This document shows positions 27,284 through 36,948 of a stretch of 64,000 bases of DNA, one piece after another. Origin of the DNA: Tunturibacter gelidoferens (GTDB lineage: Bacteria; Acidobacteriota; Terriglobia; Terriglobales; Acidobacteriaceae); contig NZ_CP132938.1 of the NCBI RefSeq assembly GCF_040358255.1, forward strand, positions 1,550,001 through 1,614,000, given 5' to 3'. The first letter of the stretch is position 1, and every line of letters starts with the position of its first letter. The notes below the pieces were generated by a model, which saw nothing but the letters and a program-made list of their open reading frames with translations, searched no databases and was not told the DNA's origin. The position numbers and the translations under genes were made by a program.

Positions 27284-28434
27284 TCGCGCTCCGGATGTTG
27301 CGTGACGATGTGGACATCCACATTCGGCGACTCTTTGAGAAAGTGCTGAATCGCCCAGTAGTAAAGGTATTTGCGAAGGCCGTGGACGGCAGTACGGCCG
27401 AAGACGATATGAGTGATGCGCTTCTCGCGGACGAAGCTGGCAGCAGCGTGGGCGATGCTCTTTCCCTTAACGGTGAACACCTGAGCATCCATATTGCGTG
27501 CGAACTGGATGTTAGCCGCTAGCGTAGCTTTTTCTTCTTCCAGCAGGTCTTCATCATCGTCGACATGCAGAACAAACAGTTCGCCTCCTACGCCTTCCGC
27601 AACGCGTGCGCCGCGTGCGATCAACATCTGCGAGGAACTGTTGGAACTGATGCAGACAGCCACGCGTTCGCGCACCGCCCAATGCGCCTCGATGCGTTTC
27701 GCGTCCATATAGGCCGTCAATGTGCGATCGACCGCCTTCGTGACATGTTGCAGCGCCAGTTCACGGAGCGCGATCAGGTTTCCGCGACGGAAGAAGTTTG
27801 CCAGGGCTTTTTCAGCACGAGCCGTTCCATAGACATCTCCGCGACGCATCCGTGTCTGCAGAGCTTCGGGCGTCAGATCGGCCATCACGATCTCGTCCGC
27901 GCGTTGCACTAGCCAATCCGGGACGGTCTCACGGATGATCACGCCGGTGACACTCTGGACGGTCGGGGCGACACTCTCGATGTGCTGCACGTTCATCGTG
28001 GCCAGTACGTCGATGTTGGCGGCCAGAACGTCGAGCACATCTTCATATCGCTTGCGATGTTTGCTGCCCTCGATATTGCTGTGCGCCAGTTCGTCGATCA
28101 GAACGATCTGGGGCCGACGCGTAAGGATGCCATCGAGGTCCATCTCCTCGAAGACCACGCCTTTATACTCAATCCTTCTACGAGGAACCTGCTCCAGCTG
28201 CTCGGCCAACTCGGCAGTACGGGGTCTCCCGTGCGTCTCGACCACCCCGATGACAATATCCTCCCCACGCTGATGCCGGCGGATCGCCTCGCTCAACATG
28301 TTGTATGTCTTGCCGACGCCGGGCGCGTAGCCCAGGAAAAGTTTGAAGGTTCCTCGCATCTTCTCCGGTGCGACTTTCTCCAGCCATTCCTCCGGGCTCT
28401 TCAGCGCCGGATTCGAGTTATCGCGAGTGCCCAT
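27280..28434 (-). CDS. KdpD N-terminal half (KdpD sensor domain + USP domain)
   Basis: A 384-residue cytoplasmic protein equal to the first half of KdpD. The Walker A loop GYAPGVGKTYNML is at about residue 34 and the Walker B VLIDELAHSN at about 111. A universal stress domain covers about 245-375. There is no membrane span and no kinase. Its size matches the part of E. coli KdpD before the membrane region, and the missing kinase half is the divergent gene next door. In cells this part reads ATP and potassium-related signals and tunes the kinase. Confidence 0.9.
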   Translation of the reverse strand: MGTRDNSNPALKSPEEWLEKVAPEKMRGTFKLFLGYAPGVGKTYNMLSEAIRRHQRGEDIVIGVVETHGRPRTAELAEQLEQVPRRRIEYKGVVFEEMDLDGILTRRPQIVLIDELAHSNIEGSKHRKRYEDVLDVLAANIDVLATMNVQHIESVAPTVQSVTGVIIRETVPDWLVQRADEIVMADLTPEALQTRMRRGDVYGTARAEKALANFFRRGNLIALRELALQHVTKAVDRTLTAYMDAKRIEAHWAVRERVAVCISSNSSSQMLIARGARVAEGVGGELFVLHVDDDEDLLEEEKATLAANIQFARNMDAQVFTVKGKSIAHAAASFVREKRITHIVFGRTAVHGLRKYLYYWAIQHFLKESPNVDVHIVTQHPERE

Positions 28435-28451
28435 AAGGATAAGATAATGGA

Positions 28452-29903
28452 GTGCAGCGAAAGCTTATACGCAGTATCGTCCGCTACAGTATCTCCACAG
28501 CGAGCGCAGCTGTCATTGTAGCCGTCTACTTTCTCCGGCTGCATGTCAACGAAACCACAGTAGCCCTGACATTCCTGATAGGCATCCTTCTCGTAGCTGC
28601 GAACTGGGGTCTACGCCACTCGATCTACCTGTCTATTCTCTCAGCGGCCGCGTTCAACTTCTTCTTCCTGCCCCCGGTCCTTACCTTCACAGTTGGGGAC
28701 GGTCGCAACTGGGTCGCCCTGTTCGCATTTCTAGTGACCGGCATCGTCGCCAGCCAGCTTGCGGAACGGGCCCGGCGCGAAGCAAAGATATCGCGCCGCC
28801 GCCAGCGCGAGGCGGAACGGTTATACGAGTTCAGCCAGCAAATGCTGGTGACCGGCAACGTGATCGATCTCCTCAATGTCCTGCCGCAGATGATCGCCGT
28901 GACCTTCAGCCTTACGGGAGCCGCGGTTTATCTTCGCGAAAAAGATCGCATCTACCGCTCCAGTCCCGACTACATGGACGTAACCGCCTCCGAGCTGCGT
29001 GATGCAGCGTTCACCCGCGACCATCGTTATGACGAAGCGCGCGCCGTCACTCTCGTTCCCATCCTCCTCGGAACGCGTCCCATCGGCGCAGTTGGAATCA
29101 CGGGCAATAGGACCTCGCCCGAGGCGCTCGACGCAGTCTGTGGCCTGGCAGCTATCGCCATCGAACGCGCCGGTGCCGTCGAGACCCTCACGCGCGTCCA
29201 GGCCTCACGCGAAAGCGAGCGCCTGCGCAACGCGTTATTGGATTCTGTCGCGCACGAACTCCGAACGCCCCTGACCTCGATCACAGCCGCCGTCACCACC
29301 TTGCGCAGCGAGCCCTCCCTCGATGCAGAGCAAAGCGGAGAGATGTTGCAGGTTATAGAGGAGGAGGCCGCCCGTTTGGACCGACTCGTCGGTCAGGCGA
29401 TGGAGATGGCGGAGCTGGATGCAAACGACATCAAGCTCGACCTGCGCATGCACTCCATGCGAGAGGCGGTTGATCTTGCGCTCGAGGCCGTACAGGGACC
29501 GCTCAAAAACCATCCCCTTGAGCTCCGCCTCCCCGACACCCTTCCTCCCGTGCAGATGGACCTCGAGCGCATCGCCAAAGTACTGCAGCATCTGTTGGAG
29601 AACGCCGCTAAATACTCCGCAGAGGGAAGCCCCATCTTCGTCAGCGCCGAAGTCTCCCGAGGCCAGCTCGTCACCAGCGTCGCCGATCGTGGCGCAGGAG
29701 TTGACGATCTCGAAAAGATGATGATCTTCGACAAGTTTTACCGCGGCCAGGGCCAAAGATATCGCGTGCAGGGAACAGGCATGGGACTCGCCATCGCGAA
29801 GGCGATCGTCGAAGCCCACGGCGGCTCCATCGACGTCACCAGCCAGCCGTCACAGGGTTCCGTCTTCTCCTTCTACCTGCCCCTGAATCTCTCCGGCCGC
29901 TAA
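28452..29903 (+). CDS. KdpD C-terminal half: DUF4118-GAF sensor histidine kinase
   Basis: A 483-residue membrane histidine kinase. Four closely spaced membrane helices (DUF4118; for example VIVAVYFLRL and AALTFLIGILLVAANW-like segments) occupy residues 10-105. A GAF-like domain follows (140-245), then the H-box DSVAHELRTPLTSI at about residue 263. The ATP domain has the N-box LLENAAKYS and the late glycines GTGMGLAIAKAIVEAHGG. Together with the neighbouring KdpD N-half it rebuilds a full KdpD. The GTG start at 28452 is only 17 bp from the divergent start, so two promoters must overlap or lie inside genes. Confidence 0.9.
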   Translation: MQRKLIRSIVRYSISTASAAVIVAVYFLRLHVNETTVALTFLIGILLVAANWGLRHSIYLSILSAAAFNFFFLPPVLTFTVGDGRNWVALFAFLVTGIVASQLAERARREAKISRRRQREAERLYEFSQQMLVTGNVIDLLNVLPQMIAVTFSLTGAAVYLREKDRIYRSSPDYMDVTASELRDAAFTRDHRYDEARAVTLVPILLGTRPIGAVGITGNRTSPEALDAVCGLAAIAIERAGAVETLTRVQASRESERLRNALLDSVAHELRTPLTSITAAVTTLRSEPSLDAEQSGEMLQVIEEEAARLDRLVGQAMEMAELDANDIKLDLRMHSMREAVDLALEAVQGPLKNHPLELRLPDTLPPVQMDLERIAKVLQHLLENAAKYSAEGSPIFVSAEVSRGQLVTSVADRGAGVDDLEKMMIFDKFYRGQGQRYRVQGTGMGLAIAKAIVEAHGGSIDVTSQPSQGSVFSFYLPLNLSGR

Positions 29904-29923
29904 AACTTCCTGTAGTCGTGAAA

Positions 29924-31378
29924 CTAGAGCTTCGGCAACTGAGTCACGTTCCAACCACCACCGAGCGCCTTGATCAAAAGCACGCTCGCGTCCATCTGCC
30001 TGCGCATAATGTCGATGTCGTTCCGCTCGTTATTCAACTCGGTCGTCTGAGCGGTCACAACCTGAAGATAGGTATCGAGCCCGCCCACATATCGATTGTT
30101 GAATATCTGCGCGGCAGACTGCGCCGCCATCGTAGCCTGACGCTGATGCCCCGCCTCCTGATCGAGAACCCGCAGAGCAACCAGATTGTCTTCGACCTGT
30201 TGAAATGCCGTCAAAGTGGTCTGCCGGTAGTTCGCGACCGTCTCATCGTAGCTGGCATTGGCCTGTTCGGACACAGAGGCTCGACGTCCCGCGTCGAATA
30301 CCGTCTGCGAGAGTGTAGGTCCCAGAGACCACAACAGACTCGCCGGATCGAAGAGGTTCGCAAACGAGGTTCCCTCCACACCAACCGTTCCGCTCAACGA
30401 AATCGTCGGATAGAACGCAGCCCGCGCAATGCCGATATGATCGTTCGCCTCAGCGACGCGGCGTTCCGCCGAAGCAATATCCGGGCGTCGCTCCAGCAGC
30501 TCCGAAGGTAGTCCAGTCGGGATCATCGGAGGTCGCGCATCTAGAGGAGCGCTCGGCAACGCGAACGAAGCCGGGGGCTCCCCAAGAAGAATCGCAATCG
30601 CATGCTCGAACTGGGCTCGTTGCAGAGTAATGTCACGAGCCAGTACCTTCGCTGCCTCCAGCTGAGTCTGCGCCTGATCGACGTCCGACTTCGGAGCGAC
30701 GCCTCCTTCAAAGCGGTTCTTCGTGATCCGGTAGGCCTCTTCGAAGTCCTTCACGGTATCGTTCAACAGCTTCTCCTGGGCATCGGCGCTACGAGCTTCG
30801 AAGTAGTCGATGGCAAGCTCGGCCTGCAGGCTCAATAGCACCGTCTGTCTATCTCCCGCGCTCGCCTGCGCCTCCTCCCGCGCAGCACTTACTGTGCGAC
30901 GAACGCGCCCCCACACATCAATCTCATAGCTCAAGTCCACCGGTAGTTGAATCACGCCGACGCCGTTTCCTTGCGCGTTGTTCACATTGAAGTACGGCTG
31001 GTTTGACGACTCACGTGAGCCTCCGGCGGACGGTGCTACCCCAACGGTCGGATACAGGGATGCGTGATTGAAGCGGATCAAGGCCCGTGCCTCGCGGAAG
31101 CGAGCATCCGCTGCCTTGAGATTCTGGTTATTCTCCGCCACCTGCGGCTCCAGAACATTTAACTCCGTATCGCCAAAGATCGTCCACCACTCTCCGCGCA
31201 GCGCCGCATCGGCCGGCTGCGCAACCTGCCAGTTCGAGTTCTCTTTGTAAGCGTCCGGTCCTGCTTCCTTATACCCGGGAGCCATGGGAACCGATGGTTT
31301 CACATACTTCGGTCCGACCATGCAGCCGCTTAGCAGAAAAACCGCGGCGCTGGCCAGAGCGCTGGGTCGTAACGTCAC
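29924..31378 (-). CDS. outer-membrane factor of RND efflux (NodT/TolC family)
   Basis: A 484-residue lipoprotein-type outer-membrane channel. The signal ends at SAAVFLLSGC, giving a lipid-anchored Cys. Two OEP repeats follow, each with long alpha-helical segments (AREEAQASAGDRQTVLLSLQ and SEQANASYDETVANYRQ). Family members form trimers that open to the outside and connect to the adaptor and RND pump. It is the last gene of the three-gene operon and overlaps the adaptor by four bases. Confidence 0.93.
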   Translation of the reverse strand: MTLRPSALASAAVFLLSGCMVGPKYVKPSVPMAPGYKEAGPDAYKENSNWQVAQPADAALRGEWWTIFGDTELNVLEPQVAENNQNLKAADARFREARALIRFNHASLYPTVGVAPSAGGSRESSNQPYFNVNNAQGNGVGVIQLPVDLSYEIDVWGRVRRTVSAAREEAQASAGDRQTVLLSLQAELAIDYFEARSADAQEKLLNDTVKDFEEAYRITKNRFEGGVAPKSDVDQAQTQLEAAKVLARDITLQRAQFEHAIAILLGEPPASFALPSAPLDARPPMIPTGLPSELLERRPDIASAERRVAEANDHIGIARAAFYPTISLSGTVGVEGTSFANLFDPASLLWSLGPTLSQTVFDAGRRASVSEQANASYDETVANYRQTTLTAFQQVEDNLVALRVLDQEAGHQRQATMAAQSAAQIFNNRYVGGLDTYLQVVTAQTTELNNERNDIDIMRRQMDASVLLIKALGGGWNVTQLPKL

Positions 31379-32640
31379 TGCGCCCCCTCTTTCTTCTGCA
31401 TCTGTGTTGCATTCTCATTCATCTGGCTCTTCACCTGCACCTCCTGGCCGCTCGCAAGCGAGTCGGAAGGATCGAGAATCACGGCATCGTTCGGCGTCAA
31501 CCCTGAGGCGATCTCAACATTCGCGCCCAGGTCTTTGCTGATGGTCACAGGCACCAGCTGCACGCGTCCATCACGAACTACCCCCACCTGCAGGCCCTGC
31601 GCCCGGAAGAGCAGTGTGTTCGACGGAATCATCAAATTCGAACTCCGCTGCGGCACCTTAAAGTGGACAAAAACATAAGCCCCCGGCAGCAGCTCGCCCT
31701 TGGGATTGTCGACGTCAACCTCGACATTCAGCGTGCGTGTTGCTGAGTCGATCGCGTTCGAGTTGCGCGCAATGGTGCCCTCGAACTCCCGTCCCGGATA
31801 CTCGTCCAGAGTCAAAGTCGCCTTACCCCCGGCTTTGATCGAGGTTGAATACGCCTCCGGAACCGAGACGAACACGCGAATCTTTTGAATCGCGGCAAGA
31901 TGAAACAGCTCCTTCGGTGTTGTATTTTCGCCCGCCTGGATCAACCCGCCGATATCGATATTGCGCGCTGTCACGATTCCATCGAAGGGTGCGTAAATCT
32001 TCTCGAACGATTGCAACTGTTGCAGTCTGCGTACCGCCGCCGTCGAGGCATCCACAGCCGCTTTCTTCGCCGCGGCATCACTCACGGCGACATCGGTCTC
32101 CTGCTTCGAGACCGAGTTGGTCGTTAGAAGATTTTGATAGCGTGCTGAGGTCGTATTCGCAAGGTTGAGGTTGGCCTCCGCGCTCTTCAGATCGGCCTGT
32201 GCCACCTGAAGCTGCTCATCCAGTTCAGGCGTCTCGATAACCGCCATCAACTGTCCTTTGCGAACATGCGCGCCAATGTCGAAGTACCAGTTCTTCAGGT
32301 AGCCGCTGGTACGGGCATAGATCGGAGTGTCAACATACGCCTGCGTGTTTCCCGGCAGCGCCAACCCGGAAGATAGTAGCGAACTGGCAGGATGAATCAC
32401 TTTGACTGACGGGATCGATGCAGCTTTTGTATCCGTCTCGAGCGTGCTCTCCGACCGGTGGCGCGCGGCAATCCCGAAGACGACAACCAGAGCTACAATC
32501 ACCGCGATGACCGCAACTCCAATCCACGTCCCTCTCGTCAGTCCGGGTTCCGGTGCGTCCGCTGCCGCTGCCGGGCCTTCACCGGAGAGTGTGGTCTCAT
32601 CCTCATTCATCCTGGGCTCCGCCTTCGTTCCGCTGGTCAT
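31375..32640 (-). CDS. RND efflux periplasmic adaptor (HlyD/AcrA family)
   Basis: A 421-residue adaptor with one N-terminal membrane helix (WIGVAVIAVIVALVVVFGIA) after a polar Glu/Ala-rich leader. It then has the lipoyl-like half motifs (GNTQAYVDTPIYARTSGYL and APFDGIVTARNIDIGGLIQ), a helical hairpin between them and a beta-barrel. The C-terminal ends with a Gln/Lys/Met-rich tail. It links the RND pump with the outer-membrane channel. It starts 28 bp after the pump gene. Confidence 0.93.
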   Translation of the reverse strand: MTSGTKAEPRMNEDETTLSGEGPAAAADAPEPGLTRGTWIGVAVIAVIVALVVVFGIAARHRSESTLETDTKAASIPSVKVIHPASSLLSSGLALPGNTQAYVDTPIYARTSGYLKNWYFDIGAHVRKGQLMAVIETPELDEQLQVAQADLKSAEANLNLANTTSARYQNLLTTNSVSKQETDVAVSDAAAKKAAVDASTAAVRRLQQLQSFEKIYAPFDGIVTARNIDIGGLIQAGENTTPKELFHLAAIQKIRVFVSVPEAYSTSIKAGGKATLTLDEYPGREFEGTIARNSNAIDSATRTLNVEVDVDNPKGELLPGAYVFVHFKVPQRSSNLMIPSNTLLFRAQGLQVGVVRDGRVQLVPVTISKDLGANVEIASGLTPNDAVILDPSDSLASGQEVQVKSQMNENATQMQKKEGAQ

Positions 32641-32668
32641 GCTTTCTCCTTCGTGCCTGTCAATTCTT

Positions 32669-35600
32669 TTAGTCGCCGGCCGTCAACTGGTGTTCGCGGC
32701 TCTCGTTGGGGACATTGGATCTCTTATCAGAGCTATGCAGTAAAGCAAAAACAGCGGGAACGAAGATGAGGGTCGCAACCGTAGCGCAACAGAGACCGCC
32801 TATCACCGCTCGACCCAACGGCGCATTCTGTTCTCCGCCTTCGCCCGCGCCCAGAGCCATCGGAATCATGCCGATGATCATCGCGAGTGCCGTCATCATC
32901 ACAGGGCGGAACCGTGTCGCTCCCGCTTCAATCGCCGCTTCGATCGCATTCCCATGATGCAACAGGCGTTCTTTCGCAAACGATACCACCAGAATGCTGT
33001 TCGCCGTCGCAACGCCCATACACATAATCGCGCCCATCAGTGCCGGAACGCTTAGCGTCGTTCTCGTCGTGAACAGAAAGAGCACAATACCCGCCAGAGC
33101 TGCGGGCAGCGCCGTAATGATGATGAACGGATCGAGCCAGGATTGGAAGTTCACCACGATCAACAGATAGACCAGGACAATAGCAAACGCCAGCCCTGCA
33201 ATTAGTCCGAAGTAAGAGCTGTTCATCGTCTCAATCTGACCGCGCACTCTCACAAAGCTGCCGCGTACCAGGGACTTCTCATTTCTCGCAACAATTCTGT
33301 TGATCTCTCTGCCAACCGAGCCGAGGTCACGCCCCTGAACATTTCCATAAATATCGAGCGTGCGCCGAACGTTGTAGTGCGTCACCACCTCCATCTCGCT
33401 GCTGCGCGTGATGGTCGCGACATCGGTCAGAATCTCCGGCTGCTTTGCTGTCGGAGACGAGATAGGAATGTTCTCGAGCGAGTTCAACGAGCTGATCTGG
33501 TATTGCGGGGTCTGCTCCACGATGTTGTAGGTATTGCCATTGTTCCAGTTCAGATAAAACATCGGATTCAGCTGCGTACTGCCGCCGAGTATGTTCAGCA
33601 AACTACTGCCCACATCACGTTCCGAATAGCCGCCCTGCGCCGCTTTCGTACGGTCTACATCGACGTTCAACACAGGATAGTCATCAGGTTGCTGAATACG
33701 AAGATCGACAAGACCCGGAACCTGGTGCAACTCGCTCAATACCTGGTTCGCAACCTTTCGGTTAGCCGCGATATCCGATCCCTCAAACTGAATGTCGATC
33801 GGCGCAGGCAGACCGAAGTTCAGAATCTGCGTAACAATATCCGACGGTAGAAAGTAAAACGTGACTCCGGGAAAGGCACGTGGGAGATCTCTGCGCAATG
33901 CCTCGACATAATTGGCGGTCGGGTGGTGATCTTCCTTCAACGAGACCAGAATGTCCGCGTCTCCCGCGCCGATTAGCCCCGAAGTCGCATGCTGAGTATT
34001 CAGTGTGCTGTACGGCAGGCCAATGTTATCGAGGATATTATCCATCTCAGCCGCAGGCACTGTCTTCCGAATATCCTGTTCAATCAGATCGCACAGCTTC
34101 GCAGTCTCTTCAATACGGATTCCGCTCTTACCTCGAACGTGAAGGATGAACGATCCATTGTCTGTGCTTGGAAAGAAGTTCTGTCCAAGAAACGGCACGA
34201 GCGCAAAGACACACAAGCAGAGCAGCAGAAAGATGGGAACAAAGAAAATTCGCGCCGCCACCAGCCGGCCAAGCAGATCTTGATAACTTCTGCGCAGCCG
34301 CTCGAAGATTCGCTCGAAGCCACGTTGAAACCGCGCAAGAATGTTATTCGAAGGAACAGCGTGGTGATCATGTGCCTTCAGCAGATACATCGCAAGCGTT
34401 GGAACCAATGTACGAGACAGAACATACGAAGCCAGCATGGCGAAGACCACAGCCTCCGCCAAGGGCACAAACAGATAACGCGCAACCCCGCCCAAAAAGA
34501 ACATCGGTAGAAACACAATGCAGATGCAAAGGGTCGAGACCAGTGCCGGAACGGAGATCTGAGCGGCACCTTCGAGGATCGCATCATGCAACTCTCTGCC
34601 TTCCTCAAGGTAGCGTTCGATGTTTTCGATCGTTACCGTCGCATCATCCACCAGGATGCCGACGGCCAGCGCTAGCCCGCCCAGCGTCATGATGTTGATC
34701 GTCTCGCCCAAAAGACCCAGCACAGTAATTGAAGTTAGGATCGACAACGGGATCGAAACGGCGATGATGATTGTGCTGCGCCAGCTTCCCAGGAACAAAA
34801 GAATCATCAATCCCGTCAGCACCGCCGCGATCACAGCCTCGCGGATGACCCCCTGCACCGATCCGCGAACGAAGACGGACTGGTCGCCGATCGGAGTCAT
34901 CTTCAGCTCTGGCGGCACAGTCAGCTTTACCCTGGGCAACAAATTCCTGACACCGCTCACCACGGACAGCGTCGAAGCAGTTCCGGACTTCAGAATCACC
35001 ATCAGCGCCCCGCGGCGCCCATCCTGCCGCACAATATTCGTCTGCGGAATGCTCCCGTCCGCCACACTCGCAACGTCGTGCAGATAGATCGTAGTTCCGT
35101 TCACCTGCTTGATCGGCAGGTTGCTGATACCTTCCAGAGTCACCGGCGAAGAGTTGATGTGGATGTCATACTCAGCCTCACCGATCTTTGCCGTTCCGCC
35201 CGGTTGCACCACGTTCTGTTGTCCCACGGCATTGAGTACATCAACCGGCGACAATCCCTTGGCCTGCAGCAGCTTCGGATCGATATTCAACATGATCGAC
35301 CGTTGTTTGCCGCCATAAATATTCGGAATAACCGCGCCCGGAACCGAGATCAGCTGTGGACGAACAAAATTCGCGCCAAGATCGTTCAGCTGTTGCTCGC
35401 TCAGTCCCGCTCCAGACAAACCCAGCTGCACGATCGGCACGCTCGACGCGCTGAAGTTAATAATCTGCGGCGGCAGAATACCCGGAGGCAGTTGCCTCAG
35501 TTGATACTCTGAAGCCGCCGACACCTGCGAGTTCGCCGTATCCAGACTCGCACCCGGCTGCAGGTAGATCTTCACAATCACCTGGCCCGCAAACGTCGTC

Positions 35601-35848
35601 GACTCGATATGCTGGATGTTGTCCACCAGCACCGTCAGCGCCTTCTCGTAGGGTGTCGTCAGCCGCCCTTCAAGCTCCTCCGGATTCAATCCCGTATATT
35701 GCCACGCAACCGACACCACTGGAATATTGATGTTCGGAAAGATATCGGTCGGCGTGCTCGAGATGACCACAGGCGCAGCAATCAGGATAAGGATTGCCAG
35801 CACGATGAAGGTGTACGGTCGGCTCAGAGCTACTTTTACGATCCACAT
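32669..35848 (-). CDS. RND efflux permease (HAE1/MdtB-like)
   Basis: A 1059-residue inner-membrane proton antiporter. Family marks are the start MWIVKVALSRPYTFIVLA, the long periplasmic loops, the proton-relay segment VGILVDDATVTIENIERYLEE near residue 400 and a mirrored second half (MGAIMCMGVATANSILVVSFA). The start was set at ATG 35848 (GAGGG eight bases upstream) because RND pumps begin this way; an 18-residue longer start at 35902 also exists. A divergent LysR regulator lies 139 bp away. Confidence 0.94.
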   Translation of the reverse strand: MWIVKVALSRPYTFIVLAILILIAAPVVISSTPTDIFPNINIPVVSVAWQYTGLNPEELEGRLTTPYEKALTVLVDNIQHIESTTFAGQVIVKIYLQPGASLDTANSQVSAASEYQLRQLPPGILPPQIINFSASSVPIVQLGLSGAGLSEQQLNDLGANFVRPQLISVPGAVIPNIYGGKQRSIMLNIDPKLLQAKGLSPVDVLNAVGQQNVVQPGGTAKIGEAEYDIHINSSPVTLEGISNLPIKQVNGTTIYLHDVASVADGSIPQTNIVRQDGRRGALMVILKSGTASTLSVVSGVRNLLPRVKLTVPPELKMTPIGDQSVFVRGSVQGVIREAVIAAVLTGLMILLFLGSWRSTIIIAVSIPLSILTSITVLGLLGETINIMTLGGLALAVGILVDDATVTIENIERYLEEGRELHDAILEGAAQISVPALVSTLCICIVFLPMFFLGGVARYLFVPLAEAVVFAMLASYVLSRTLVPTLAMYLLKAHDHHAVPSNNILARFQRGFERIFERLRRSYQDLLGRLVAARIFFVPIFLLLCLCVFALVPFLGQNFFPSTDNGSFILHVRGKSGIRIEETAKLCDLIEQDIRKTVPAAEMDNILDNIGLPYSTLNTQHATSGLIGAGDADILVSLKEDHHPTANYVEALRRDLPRAFPGVTFYFLPSDIVTQILNFGLPAPIDIQFEGSDIAANRKVANQVLSELHQVPGLVDLRIQQPDDYPVLNVDVDRTKAAQGGYSERDVGSSLLNILGGSTQLNPMFYLNWNNGNTYNIVEQTPQYQISSLNSLENIPISSPTAKQPEILTDVATITRSSEMEVVTHYNVRRTLDIYGNVQGRDLGSVGREINRIVARNEKSLVRGSFVRVRGQIETMNSSYFGLIAGLAFAIVLVYLLIVVNFQSWLDPFIIITALPAALAGIVLFLFTTRTTLSVPALMGAIMCMGVATANSILVVSFAKERLLHHGNAIEAAIEAGATRFRPVMMTALAMIIGMIPMALGAGEGGEQNAPLGRAVIGGLCCATVATLIFVPAVFALLHSSDKRSNVPNESREHQLTAGD

Positions 35849-35958
35849 TTGACGAACCCTCTTCCGCTTCGAGCAAATCTTTCCCTGTATAGAGTAAGAC
35901 ATTTCTTCCCGCGTTTAGGTCTCACAGTTATTTCCGAGAGCCGCCATCGGAAAGACCG

Positions 35959-35981
35959 ATATCCTGACAACAGAGGGATAT
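35959..35981. promoter_or_regulatory. LysR-type box (ATATCC-N11-GGATAT)
   Basis: A perfect 6-bp inverted repeat with an 11-bp spacer, the T-N11-A geometry bound by LysR-type regulators. It lies in the 139-bp divergent gap between the RND pump and lysR and ends six bases before the lysR start codon. It overlaps the likely lysR ribosome site (GAGGGA), so binding here could also repress lysR itself. Confidence 0.6.
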
Positions 35982-35987
35982 AGCTTC

Positions 35988-36896
35988 ATGGAACTGAGAC
36001 ACTTGCGTTATCTCTGCGCAGTTGCCGAGCACGGCACCTTCAGCGAGGCAGGCCGTCGCCTGCACGTATCCCAATCCGCCATCAGCGAGCAGATTGCCGA
36101 TCTGGAGCGCGAAGTCGGCGGCCAGCTTCTCAACCGCAGCTCAGGCCGAACCCGCCTCACCCCCCAGGGCCAGATCTTTCTCGCCGAGGCCCGTAAAACT
36201 CTCGCCGCCGCCGACCGAGCCCTCGAAATCACCCAAAGCTCCCTCCTCGGACAAGTCGGATCCCTCAATATCGGATTCTTCCTCTGGGGCGCCGGCGGTT
36301 TCTTCGCCCGCATCATCCGCGACTACCGCAAACTCCATCCGGACATCAAGCTCTCGCTCTATGAGATGCGCACCCCCGAGCAGATGGAAGCCCTGCTCAC
36401 CGGTAAGATCGACATCGCTTTCGCCCGCCCCCTCGAGCCGCCCTTCGACCAGACCCTCCGCGCCGAACTGCTCTATCGCGACCCCGTTGTCGTCGTCCTT
36501 CCCCGCAAACATCCCCTCGCCGGCAAACCCATCTCGATCGACTCACTGGCCACCGAACGCTTCGTCCTCTGCGATCGCCAGATGACGCCCGCACTCTTCG
36601 ACGCCATCGTGGCCCTATGCTCTGCTGCAGGCTTCTCCCCCAATATTGTCAACACCTCCTCGACCTGGTCCGGCGTCCTCACTCTGGTCGAATCCGGCGA
36701 AGGCGTCGCCCTTGTTCCCTCAGGTGTCCGTTACCTCCGCCCTCCCGGAGTCGTCATCTCCCCGCTTGTACCGCAAAACCTCTATATGGGGCTCTCCGTC
36801 GCCTGGAACCCTCAAAACGAGGACCCAATCCAACAGAACTTCCTTCGCCTGGTTCGAGAGAACAAGGATCGCATCCAGCGCACCCACGGCCTCTAA
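35988..36896 (+). CDS. LysR-family regulator of the RND operon
   Basis: A 302-residue LTTR. The N-terminal winged helix is clear (LRYLCAVAEHGTFSEAGRRLHVSQSAISEQI), followed by the substrate-binding domain (IGFFLWGAGGFFARIIRDYR, then IDIAFARPLEPPF). It is divergent from the efflux operon, the usual layout for an LTTR controlling its neighbour. The inducing ligand is not known. Confidence 0.93.
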   Translation: MELRHLRYLCAVAEHGTFSEAGRRLHVSQSAISEQIADLEREVGGQLLNRSSGRTRLTPQGQIFLAEARKTLAAADRALEITQSSLLGQVGSLNIGFFLWGAGGFFARIIRDYRKLHPDIKLSLYEMRTPEQMEALLTGKIDIAFARPLEPPFDQTLRAELLYRDPVVVVLPRKHPLAGKPISIDSLATERFVLCDRQMTPALFDAIVALCSAAGFSPNIVNTSSTWSGVLTLVESGEGVALVPSGVRYLRPPGVVISPLVPQNLYMGLSVAWNPQNEDPIQQNFLRLVRENKDRIQRTHGL

Positions 36897-36948
36897 CCGA
36901 GTATCCAAGCCCCTTCTGAATCGTCTTCTGCGGTACTTTTAGTGTCTA

